A DNA stretch of 5,202 nt from MGR-bin208 sp043779285. GTDB lineage: Bacteria; Bacteroidota; Bacteroidia; Chitinophagales; Chitinophagaceae. The notes beneath the pieces are model-generated. The model searched no databases and had not been told where the DNA came from. It worked only from the letters and a program-made list of their open reading frames with translations. A program made the position numbers and the translations under genes. The stretch is taken from the NCBI GenBank assembly GCA_043779285.1, contig JAYWEL010000081.1, positions 1 through 5,202 on the forward strand, written 5' to 3'. Shown here piece after piece: positions 1 to 5,202 of this stretch (the first letter of the stretch is position 1; every line of letters begins with the position of its first letter).

Positions 1-221
1 TATGTAAAACAAAAACATTGCTTCGGAATACAATTTAGTTTTCTACATCTGTGGATTACTTTTATAAAAAAAAAGGCTGCCCTTTTAAGACAGCCTCATG
101 TTTTTTTATATTTCGGGTTCTTAATGACATTTGGATAGAATGAAAAATAGCAGGCAAGAAAAAATAATATGCTAAATTCTGTATTTAAAGATGAGTATTG
201 TTTTAGACGAGACAAATCTTA
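1..221. other. Intergenic region downstream of hisS
   Basis: This AT-rich stretch lies past the hisS stop. Its only clear element is the terminator at 66-107. One forward frame is open from base 1 to a TAG at 136-138 (45 codons). It runs through the terminator hairpin and its homopolymer tracts, has no visible start inside the window, and reads as low-complexity protein, so I do not call it a gene. A gene to the left could end just outside the window. No RNA gene or repeat was recognised. Confidence 0.6.
66..107 (-). terminator. Rho-independent terminator of the phosphatase-hisS unit
   Basis: Bases 74-79 (AGGCTG) pair perfectly with 91-96 (CAGCCT) around an 11-base loop. Read on the minus strand, the hairpin is followed at once by nine U residues (A run at 66-74), which is the standard intrinsic terminator layout and suits the end of the leftward hisS transcript about 115 bases upstream. 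On the plus strand a run of seven T (101-107) follows after a 4-base gap, so it may also stop a rightward transcript entering from the left, though less efficiently. Confidence 0.85.
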
Positions 222-1589
222 TTAAAATGAATGGTTAATTAGTTCTGATTGATGGAGGCTCTTTTTTGTACCTGTTTTTTGATTTTTAATTTTGCAGGTA
301 TTTGCTGCTAATTCTTTCGAGCCGATTACAATAATATAAGGTATATTTTTCTTTTCGGCATACTTGTATTGTTTATCGAGTTTTATTTGCTCGGGGTATA
401 GTTCACAACAGATGCCATTATTTCTCAATTGCTGCATCAGCATAAAAGACTTTTTACTTTCTTCTTCACCCAGATTTAAAAAAAACAGTTGTGTTCCTTC
501 GTTGGTATCAGGAGGAAATAAATTCATTTCTTCCAACACATCATAAATACGGTCTACACCAAACGAAATACCTACACCGGCAATATCCGGTACGCCGAAA
601 AGCCCAGTGAGGTCATCATATCTTCCACCACCGCCAATGCTACCAATATTTACTTCTGCAGGTGCTTTTGCTTCAAAAATAATTCCGGTATAATAATTCA
701 ATCCTCTGGCCAGTGTAAAATCAATATGGATGTTGATTTCTTTAGCAAGCATGTTGGTTTGAATAACATACTTGAGTTCTTCGATGCCGGCTTTCCCATT
801 TTCAGTATGGCCAACCATGGATTGGATTGCATTCAGCTTTTCTTCATTGGTTCCGGTAATAGAGAGGTATTTTTCAATGGTTTGAATTTGTTCTTGATTT
901 AAACCTCTTTCTTCCAATTCTTTACTTACTTTCTCTAAACCTATTTTATCCAGTTTATCAATGGCAATGGTTATGTTGGTCATTTTATCAGTACCACCAC
1001 ATTGTTCGGCTAAAGCGGCTAATATCTTTCTGTGATTAATTTTTAATTCGTAATTCGTAATTCCCAATTTGGAAAAAACATCATGATAGATATGTACAAA
1101 TTCAATTTCATTGATTAAGGATTTGCTTCCCACCACATCCGCATCGCACTGATAAAACTCACGGTAGCGGCCCTTTTGAGGTCGGTCTGCCCGCCAAACT
1201 GGTTGAATCTGAAATCGTTTAAAAGGGAAGGAAAGTTTAGTATGATTCATGGCAACATATCTGGCAAAGGGAATAGTCAGATCATATTTCAGAGCTCGTT
1301 CAGTAATTCCTTTTTCAGTTTTTCCTTTTAAGATATTTTCAAAATCAGATTTTGCTTTTTCTTTTTTCTCCGGATTATCCAATCCGTTATTCAATATTTT
1401 AAACATCAGTTTATCACCTTCTTCACCATACTTCCCGGTAAGTGTTTCCAGGTTTTCCATTGCCGGTGTTTCCAGCGGTTCAAAACCATACAATTCAAAA
1501 ACATTTTTTATGGTATTGAAAATATAGTTTCTCTTTCTGACTATTTCTGGACCGAAGTCCCTGGTGCCTTTTGGTAATGATGCTTTCAT
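222..1589 (-). CDS. hisS: Histidyl-tRNA synthetase (HisRS, class II)
   Basis: Charges tRNA-His with histidine using ATP in the cytoplasm and is essential for translation. The 455 residues match a full-length HisRS. The N-terminus carries LPKGTRDF (5-12), the usual HisRS opening, which fixes the ATG. Class II motif 1 lies in the region around YGFEPLETPA (34-43). Motif 2 is around FQIQPVWRADRPQKGRYREF (126-145), with the catalytic Arg in VWRADRP. The HisRS-specific histidine-binding signatures are ARGLNYYTG (294-302) and GSIGGGGRYDDL (316-327). Motif 3 is GVGISFGVDR (338-347). Residues from about 365 to the end form the alpha/beta anticodon-binding domain. The gene follows the phosphatase gene after a 20-base gap, so co-transcription is likely, and an intrinsic terminator lies downstream. 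No strong Shine-Dalgarno is seen, as is common in Bacteroidota. An odd point is a 7-base tandem repeat under residues 176-182. The call is secure. Confidence 0.97.
   Translation of the reverse strand: MKASLPKGTRDFGPEIVRKRNYIFNTIKNVFELYGFEPLETPAMENLETLTGKYGEEGDKLMFKILNNGLDNPEKKEKAKSDFENILKGKTEKGITERALKYDLTIPFARYVAMNHTKLSFPFKRFQIQPVWRADRPQKGRYREFYQCDADVVGSKSLINEIEFVHIYHDVFSKLGITNYELKINHRKILAALAEQCGGTDKMTNITIAIDKLDKIGLEKVSKELEERGLNQEQIQTIEKYLSITGTNEEKLNAIQSMVGHTENGKAGIEELKYVIQTNMLAKEINIHIDFTLARGLNYYTGIIFEAKAPAEVNIGSIGGGGRYDDLTGLFGVPDIAGVGISFGVDRIYDVLEEMNLFPPDTNEGTQLFFLNLGEEESKKSFMLMQQLRNNGICCELYPEQIKLDKQYKYAEKKNIPYIIVIGSKELAANTCKIKNQKTGTKKSLHQSELINHSF
1044..1063. repeat. Heptanucleotide tandem repeat inside hisS
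   Basis: The unit TAATTCG occurs at 1044-1050 and 1051-1057, followed by six matching bases at 1058-1063, giving nearly three copies. Seven is not a multiple of three, so each copy is read in a different frame of hisS and together they encode residues 176-182 (GITNYEL). The flanks (TTAATTTT on the left, CCAATTT on the right) look like decayed extra units. The reading frame is intact. Confidence 0.65.
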
Positions 1590-1592
1590 CTT

Positions 1593-1608
1593 AATTTATC
1601 GATAAATT
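1593..1608. repeat. 16-base perfect palindrome between the phosphatase gene and hisS
   Basis: AATTTATCGATAAATT equals its own reverse complement and fills most of the 20-base gap between the phosphatase stop and the hisS ATG. In RNA it could form a 6-bp A-U stem with a UCGA loop four bases upstream of the start codon. The stem is weak and has no U tract behind it, so it is not a terminator. A protein-binding site or an effect on hisS translation is possible but unproven, and it may be chance in such AT-rich DNA. Confidence 0.4.
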
Positions 1609-1609
1609 T

Positions 1610-2065
1610 TTACAAATTGTTTTCTACTATTTTTTCACAGGCTTTCTCAATCAATTCAAATACATCATGATATCCCTGTTCTGGTCCGTACCATGGATCT
1701 GGTACATTTTTATTGGCACTGGGTTCAAGAACATTCAGTAGTAATTCCACTTTATTGTCAATCCAACATTCCTGTGCAATTTCTTTCATGTCAATGATCA
1801 CATCATCAGCCATGGCATAAATTTTATCGAAGATTAAAAAATCTTCTTTTACAAAACGTCTAGCTTCCTGTTTGCTGATATCAATTCCATGGAGTAAAGA
1901 AATTTTTTGTGATAATTCATGAGGAGGCTCACCCAGATGGTAAGAATTAGTGCCTGCACTTTCCACAATCCAGTTTAATCCAGCTTTCTTCACTTTATAT
2001 TTTAAAACTCCTTCCGCAATCGGGCTCCTGCAAATATTACCAAGACACAGCATTAGAATTTTCAT
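1610..2065 (-). CDS. Low-molecular-weight protein-tyrosine-phosphatase
   Basis: Hydrolyses phosphotyrosine (or small aryl phosphates) in the cytoplasm through a cysteinyl-phosphate intermediate. At 151 residues it has the normal length for the family. The phosphate-binding loop CLGNICRS (7-14) supplies the nucleophile Cys7, Arg13 and Ser14. VPDPWYG (121-127) supplies the general acid Asp123 in the family's DP motif. SAGT (36-39) is the other typical signature. The active site starts at residue 7, so no later start is possible. The gene is first in a leftward pair with hisS and has its own promoter, which sits almost on the ATG. In many bacteria such enzymes pair with tyrosine kinases that control capsule or exopolysaccharide export. 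No kinase or polysaccharide gene is visible here, so the substrate is unknown. The related arsenate reductases share this fold, but the context gives no support for that role. Confidence 0.95.
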   Translation of the reverse strand: MKILMLCLGNICRSPIAEGVLKYKVKKAGLNWIVESAGTNSYHLGEPPHELSQKISLLHGIDISKQEARRFVKEDFLIFDKIYAMADDVIIDMKEIAQECWIDNKVELLLNVLEPSANKNVPDPWYGPEQGYHDVFELIEKACEKIVENNL

Positions 2066-2069
2066 ATCA

Positions 2070-2104
2070 CAAAGATAATGTTAGGTAAGCAGTTGAAATC
2101 CAAA
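2070..2104 (-). promoter_or_regulatory. Bacteroidota-type promoter of the phosphatase-hisS unit
   Basis: On the minus strand a -7 box TATCTTTG (2077 to 2070) matches the Bacteroidota consensus TAnnTTTG perfectly, and a -33 box TTTG lies at 2104 to 2101. The 23-base spacer is at the long end of what is described for this sigma factor. The ATG begins at 2065, five bases past the end of the -7 box, so the transcript would have essentially no 5' leader (start expected near A2067 or A2065). An upstream start with this box being coincidental is the alternative. Confidence 0.55.
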
Positions 2105-2216
2105 GAATTTTATTCCAAAAACTGTCTTTATTGTGGATTATTATTGGCTTTGCATCTTGGTAGTAATTCATATTTATTAAATTAATAATAGAGAAACAAT
2201 AAATAAAATAGCTTTT

Positions 2217-2250
2217 AAAAGTTTAAAAAAAAGTACATTGCTAAACTTTT
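2217..2250. repeat. 9-base inverted repeat upstream of the membrane-protein gene
   Basis: AAAAGTTTA (2217-2225) is the exact reverse complement of TAAACTTTT (2242-2250), with a 16-base spacer. A run of seven T (2247-2253) overlaps and follows the right arm. The stem has only one G-C pair, so it is a poor terminator. It could be an operator or weak leader structure for the genes starting at 2289, or a chance product of base composition. Confidence 0.35.
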
Positions 2251-2288
2251 TTTAAATCTTTAAGAATAAACGAAAGAAAAAATATAAA

Positions 2289-2489
2289 ATGATAAGGAAA
2301 GTTGTGGATTATGTGGTCGGGATTTTAATTGTATTAGTTGGGGGTTTTTTTCTATTGAATGAAACATTGAAACTGAGTGTGGGATTGATGCGCCCAACTG
2401 CATTTGATAAGGTATTTGGGATATTGTGTATATTATATGGTATATGGAGAATTTACAGAGGTTATAAAAGAGAGAAACAATTATCATGA
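2289..2489 (+). CDS. Small two-helix inner-membrane protein, function unknown
   Basis: I do not recognise a named family for these 66 residues. Two hydrophobic segments are clear: about residues 5-23 (with LIVLVGGFFLL) and 41-56 (with VFGILCILYGIW). A short loop of about 17 residues joins them, and a strongly basic tail follows (RIYRGYKREK). By the positive-inside rule both ends would be cytoplasmic, making a helical hairpin. The ATG is preceded by an A-rich leader with no Shine-Dalgarno. The stop overlaps the start of the PstS-like gene by four bases (ATGA at 2486-2489), which strongly suggests translational coupling and supports this being a real gene despite its size. It may be an inner-membrane partner of the two exported products encoded next, but that is inference from position only. 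Confidence 0.8.
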   Translation: MIRKVVDYVVGILIVLVGGFFLLNETLKLSVGLMRPTAFDKVFGILCILYGIWRIYRGYKREKQLS

Positions 2490-3424
2490 GGCTATTTAAA
2501 ACGAAAAATAATTTTTCTGGAGTTTGTTTTTTTTTCCTGACAGGATTTTGGCTGTTTATTATCAGTTGCTCCTCGCCGGTAAAGAATGAACCAACGGATA
2601 CCTATGATAGCGGAATTATACACATCAGCGTAGATGAATCATTTAAACCAGTGATTGATTCACAGATACAGGTGTATGAATCTTCTTTTCCAGATACGAA
2701 GATCATAGCACATTATAAGCCGGAAGCAGATTGTTTAAAAGATTTTGCAGTTGACAGTATACGTATGGTGATAGTAACCCGCGGGTTTTCAATTGCAGAA
2801 GAAAACTTCATGATCGATTCCATGAAAGTTGCCCCGGAAAAAAAGATCATTGCATTTGATGCGATAGCAATTATTGTAAATCCTCAAGCAGCAGATTCAT
2901 TATTTACAGTTCAGGAAATTAAAAATATTCTGACCGGGAAATTTAATAAAACGTTAATTCCGGTTTTTGACGGATTGAATGCAACCTCAACGGTTAGATA
3001 TGTCATCGATAGTATATTAAATGGTGAAACGTTATCTGCAAATGCCAAAGCAGCCAGAACCAGTGAAGATGTTTTAAATTTTGTAGCAGGAAATAAAAAC
3101 ACGATTGGATTTGTAGGTGTTAGCTGGATCGGGAATAAAGATGATTCGACACAACTTAGTTTTTTGAATAAAGTAAAAATTGCCAATATTGAAAGCACCG
3201 ACAAACCAGGAGGATATGTAATCCCGGTTCAGGCCAATATATATGGCAAACGATATCCATTTGTTAGAGACCTGTATTATATATTAAAAGAAAAACATAG
3301 GGGATTGGCACATGGATTTGCAAATTTTTTAATAGGAGAAAGAGGGCAATTGATATTTAGAAGAGCATACTTGGTTCCGGGTCAAATGAATTTTTCGGTT
3401 CGAAAAGTAACGATGAGAAATTGA
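2486..3424 (+). CDS. PstS-like substrate-binding lipoprotein
   Basis: A 312-residue exported protein of the type 2 periplasmic-binding superfamily, PstS-like. The first 28 residues form a lipoprotein signal: basic start, hydrophobic core and lipobox IISC with Cys28. Family landmarks are FDAIAIIVNP (124-133), the EIKNILTGKF stretch (144-153), IGFVGVSWI (207-215), RYPFVRDLYYI (256-266) and GQLIFRRAYLVP (287-298). In phosphate-binding PstS proteins an Arg followed shortly by SGT holds the anion; here the matching place reads NATSTVRY (165-172), with no SGT and no preceding Arg. The gene overlaps the small membrane-protein gene by ATGA and lies 34 bases before a TPR gene. No pstC, pstA, pstB or phoU gene is present, so import of phosphate is doubtful. 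An envelope scaffold role, or binding of another ligand, is more likely. A run of nine T (2527-2535) lies in the signal-peptide codons. The family call is firm; the ligand is unknown. Confidence 0.9.
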   Translation: MRLFKTKNNFSGVCFFFLTGFWLFIISCSSPVKNEPTDTYDSGIIHISVDESFKPVIDSQIQVYESSFPDTKIIAHYKPEADCLKDFAVDSIRMVIVTRGFSIAEENFMIDSMKVAPEKKIIAFDAIAIIVNPQAADSLFTVQEIKNILTGKFNKTLIPVFDGLNATSTVRYVIDSILNGETLSANAKAARTSEDVLNFVAGNKNTIGFVGVSWIGNKDDSTQLSFLNKVKIANIESTDKPGGYVIPVQANIYGKRYPFVRDLYYILKEKHRGLAHGFANFLIGERGQLIFRRAYLVPGQMNFSVRKVTMRN

Positions 3425-3458
3425 GTTATATTTACAAACTATAAATGGGGAAAGAAAA

Positions 3459-5093
3459 ATGAAGAAAATCACGTTAATATTAGCAGTTAGCCTTTTTGCA
3501 ACTGCAGATTTGGTAGCACAATCCATTCAGGAAGGGATCAACTATATGTATGCCGAAAGGTATAAGAGTGCTAAAGCAAATTTTGAAAAAATGTTGGTTG
3601 CCAGTCCAAATAATGCAGAAGCAACGTATTGGTTGGGTCAGGCAGAAATTGAAATGGAAAATGTGGCTGCTGCAAAAACTGTTTATGCAAATGCATTACT
3701 GGCTAATGCTAACGCCCCTTTAATTTTAGTTGGGATTGGCCAAATAAAGTTGATAGAAAGTAATATGGAAGATGCCCGTCAGCATTTTGAAACAGCTATT
3801 ACTGTTAGTCGTACCAGAAAAGGGGATGATGCAAATATTTTGAATGCAGTAGGCCGTGCCAATGTAAATTCCAAGAAAGGAAATTTTCATTACGCCATAG
3901 AAAAACTAAAAGCTGCCGTTGAAAGAGATGGAAAAAATCCGGATATTTATTTTAATCTGGGAAATGCATACCGTAAAGTGCTTGATGGAAGCAATGCTGT
4001 TGTTAATTATAAAAATGCACTTACTATAAACCCCAATTTTGCAGTTGCTTATTATCGGATGGCAAAAATATATCAGACCCAACAAAACTGGGAAGTCTTT
4101 GTTCGGGAATTAGAGGATGCAGTGGCAAAAGACCCAAAGTTCGGCCCGGCTTATTATGAGTTATATGAGTATAATTTTCTTTCTCAGAAATACGATATTG
4201 CAGAAACAAATTTGAAAAAATATTTGGAAAACACGGATGCAGATATTCAAAATGATTATTACTATGCACAGTTGCTTTGGAAAAAGAAAGATTTTCAGGG
4301 TGCAATTGGCAAGGCACTAAATATCATCAATACATTAGGGCCAAAAGCGAAAGCAAGGCCATACAAATTAATAGCGTATAGTTATCTCGATATGGGGGAT
4401 ACTTTAAATGCAAAAAAAGCTGTAGATGATTACTTTGATAAAGAAAAGCCTGAAAACATCATTGCGATGGATTATAAGTTAAAAGCGGATGTATTAACTG
4501 GTACCGGTAGCCACGATAGCGAAGTTTTTAAAGCGTATGTCACCGGGGCGAAGATTGATACTGTGGAAAGCTCTAAAATTGAATTCCTTAATCAGGGTGT
4601 TGAATATTTTAAAAACAAGAATAAAAAAATTCCGGAAGCTGAAATGCGTTTAGTGGTATATGCTACAAGAACAAAAAAATATCCAACCGATTATTTTTAT
4701 ATTGGATTGCCATTCTACTTTGGCAAAGCATTTGACCGTGCAGACAGCGTTTTTAAATTATATTCCCAAGCGTTTCCCGATAGTATATTCGGTTACCTAT
4801 GGAGTGCAAGATCTTTAGCAGCGATTGATACTAATATGACAAGGGGACTGGCCATTGCCGAGTATGAGAAGACCATGCAAATTTCCTTAAAAGATACTGG
4901 CCGATTTAAAAATTATGGTATAGAAGCTTGTGGACAGATGGCCGGATATTATAACAACGTTTTGGGCGATAAAGAAAAAGCAATCTACTATCTACGTAAA
5001 GGGTTGGAATTTGATCCAGGAAATGCTCCCATTCTTCAAAGTTTGTTGGTATTGGAAAAAGCAGCCATCAAGCAACCGCCCAAAAAGGGGTAA
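3459..5093 (+). CDS. Secreted tetratricopeptide-repeat (TPR) protein
   Basis: A 544-residue exported TPR protein. Residues 1-20 form a Sec signal peptide (KK start, hydrophobic core, likely cut LVA|QS), with no lipobox, so the mature protein is periplasmic or loosely envelope-bound. TPR helix pairs fill the N-terminal half, the clearest being about 22-52, 53-86, 126-160, 161-193 (FNLGNAYRK... ALTINPN) and 194-227 (YYRMAKIYQ... AVAKDPK). Less regular helical repeats follow, and one more good TPR lies at about 491-522 (KAIYYLRKGLEFDPGN). TPR arrays bind other proteins, so this is probably a scaffold or adaptor. A purine-rich GGGGAAAG (3447-3454) four bases before the ATG is a possible weak ribosome site. 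The gap to the PstS-like gene is 34 bases with no terminator, so the two are probably co-transcribed and their products may act together. Partner and exact role are unknown. Confidence 0.92.
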   Translation: MKKITLILAVSLFATADLVAQSIQEGINYMYAERYKSAKANFEKMLVASPNNAEATYWLGQAEIEMENVAAAKTVYANALLANANAPLILVGIGQIKLIESNMEDARQHFETAITVSRTRKGDDANILNAVGRANVNSKKGNFHYAIEKLKAAVERDGKNPDIYFNLGNAYRKVLDGSNAVVNYKNALTINPNFAVAYYRMAKIYQTQQNWEVFVRELEDAVAKDPKFGPAYYELYEYNFLSQKYDIAETNLKKYLENTDADIQNDYYYAQLLWKKKDFQGAIGKALNIINTLGPKAKARPYKLIAYSYLDMGDTLNAKKAVDDYFDKEKPENIIAMDYKLKADVLTGTGSHDSEVFKAYVTGAKIDTVESSKIEFLNQGVEYFKNKNKKIPEAEMRLVVYATRTKKYPTDYFYIGLPFYFGKAFDRADSVFKLYSQAFPDSIFGYLWSARSLAAIDTNMTRGLAIAEYEKTMQISLKDTGRFKNYGIEACGQMAGYYNNVLGDKEKAIYYLRKGLEFDPGNAPILQSLLVLEKAAIKQPPKKG

Positions 5094-5202
5094 TCAGATT
5101 TTTTAGTTTAGCATATAATACCGCTTATAAACAGTAAATAGTCCAATGCGCTTTTCTGCGGTATAATACCATCTAAGATTTACACATAGTCCCTGCCCGT
5201 CC
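5094..5202. other. Region after the TPR gene with short repeats
   Basis: TATAATACC occurs twice (5114-5122 and 5162-5170). The second copy lies in the odd palindrome GGTATAATACC (5160-5170). ATACCGC (5118-5124) is also the exact reverse complement of GCGGTAT (5158-5164), giving a possible 7-bp stem with a 33-base loop. No T run follows, so it is not a standard terminator. The repeats could be regulatory sites for a gene beyond the window, or chance. No gene start is visible here. Confidence 0.35.

Larger units (their letters stand above)
2066..2288. other. Divergent intergenic region
   Basis: These 223 very AT-rich bases separate the leftward phosphatase-hisS unit from the rightward envelope genes and must hold promoters for both. 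The leftward promoter is clear (2070-2104). For the rightward genes only imperfect -7 boxes are seen: TGGCTTTG at 2145-2152 (one mismatch) and TAGCTTTT at 2209-2216 (one mismatch). Neither has a good TTTG at the proper distance. A 9-base inverted repeat lies at 2217-2250. The bases just before the ATG at 2289 are A-rich with no Shine-Dalgarno, typical for the phylum. No small gene was recognised. Confidence 0.6.

Noticed and set aside
1..138. Forward open frame from the window edge to a TAG at 136-138
   Set aside because: It passes through the terminator hairpin and long A and T runs, has no start inside the window and encodes a low-complexity string; chance openness fits better.
364..546. 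Forward open frame opposite hisS
   Set aside because: It lies wholly antisense to the conserved HisRS anticodon-binding domain and shows no domain of its own.
1249..1527. Forward open frame opposite the start of hisS
   Set aside because: Antisense shadow of conserved HisRS codons, Ser/Phe-rich with no recognisable motif.
2145..2216. Rightward promoter candidates TGGCTTTG and TAGCTTTT
   Set aside because: Each has one mismatch and lacks a properly spaced -33 TTTG, so neither is called as a promoter.
3427..3434. TATATTTA resembling a -7 box between the PstS-like and TPR genes
   Set aside because: The last base differs from the consensus and no TTTG lies at the right distance upstream; read-through from the PstS-like gene is simpler.
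3445..3462. Five-codon open frame (ATG GGG AAA GAA AAA TGA) whose stop overlaps the TPR start
   Set aside because: It could be a tiny upstream frame, but the GGGGAAAG it contains is more simply the ribosome site of the TPR gene; nothing else supports translation.
4024..4317. Reverse open frame inside the TPR gene
   Set aside because: Antisense to clear TPR codons with no supporting motif or leader.
5079..5104. Possible terminator CCC-AAAAA-GGG followed by a T run after the TPR gene
   Set aside because: Only three base pairs, within the last codons, and nine bases separate the stem from the six-T run; too weak to call.

Overview
The window reads as chromosomal DNA of an AT-rich member of the Bacteroidota, most likely from the Chitinophagales side of the phylum. 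The evidence is the style of the HisRS sequence, A/T-rich leaders in place of strong Shine-Dalgarno sites at most genes, a perfect TAnnTTTG promoter box of the Bacteroidota type, and a PstS-like lipoprotein followed by a periplasmic TPR protein. I see no phage, insertion sequence, CRISPR array, rRNA or tRNA.

Left half, read leftward (minus strand). A low-molecular-weight protein-tyrosine-phosphatase gene (1610-2065) is followed after 20 bases by hisS, histidyl-tRNA synthetase (222-1589). A rho-independent terminator (66-107) closes this unit about 115 bases past the hisS stop. The phosphatase gene has a TTTG / TAnnTTTG promoter so close to its ATG that the mRNA would be leaderless or nearly so. 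Inside hisS is a three-copy 7-base tandem repeat, and the short gap between the two genes holds a 16-base perfect palindrome.

Middle (2066-2288). This is a divergent, very AT-rich intergenic region that must hold promoters for both directions. It also has a 9-base inverted repeat ahead of the rightward genes. No clear rightward promoter is visible.

Right half, read rightward (plus strand). Three envelope genes are tightly packed: a 66-residue two-helix membrane protein (2289-2489), a PstS-like substrate-binding lipoprotein (2486-3424, sharing an ATGA overlap with the first), and a 544-residue secreted TPR protein (3459-5093). No phosphate permease or ATPase genes adjoin them. From memory, PstS-like plus TPR pairs in Bacteroidota often sit next to ExbB/ExbD/TonB genes, which are absent here. 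The likely picture is a periplasmic scaffold or energy-transduction accessory rather than a classical phosphate importer. This small set is the least understood and most interesting part of the window. The last 109 bases hold short direct and inverted repeats and no recognisable gene.
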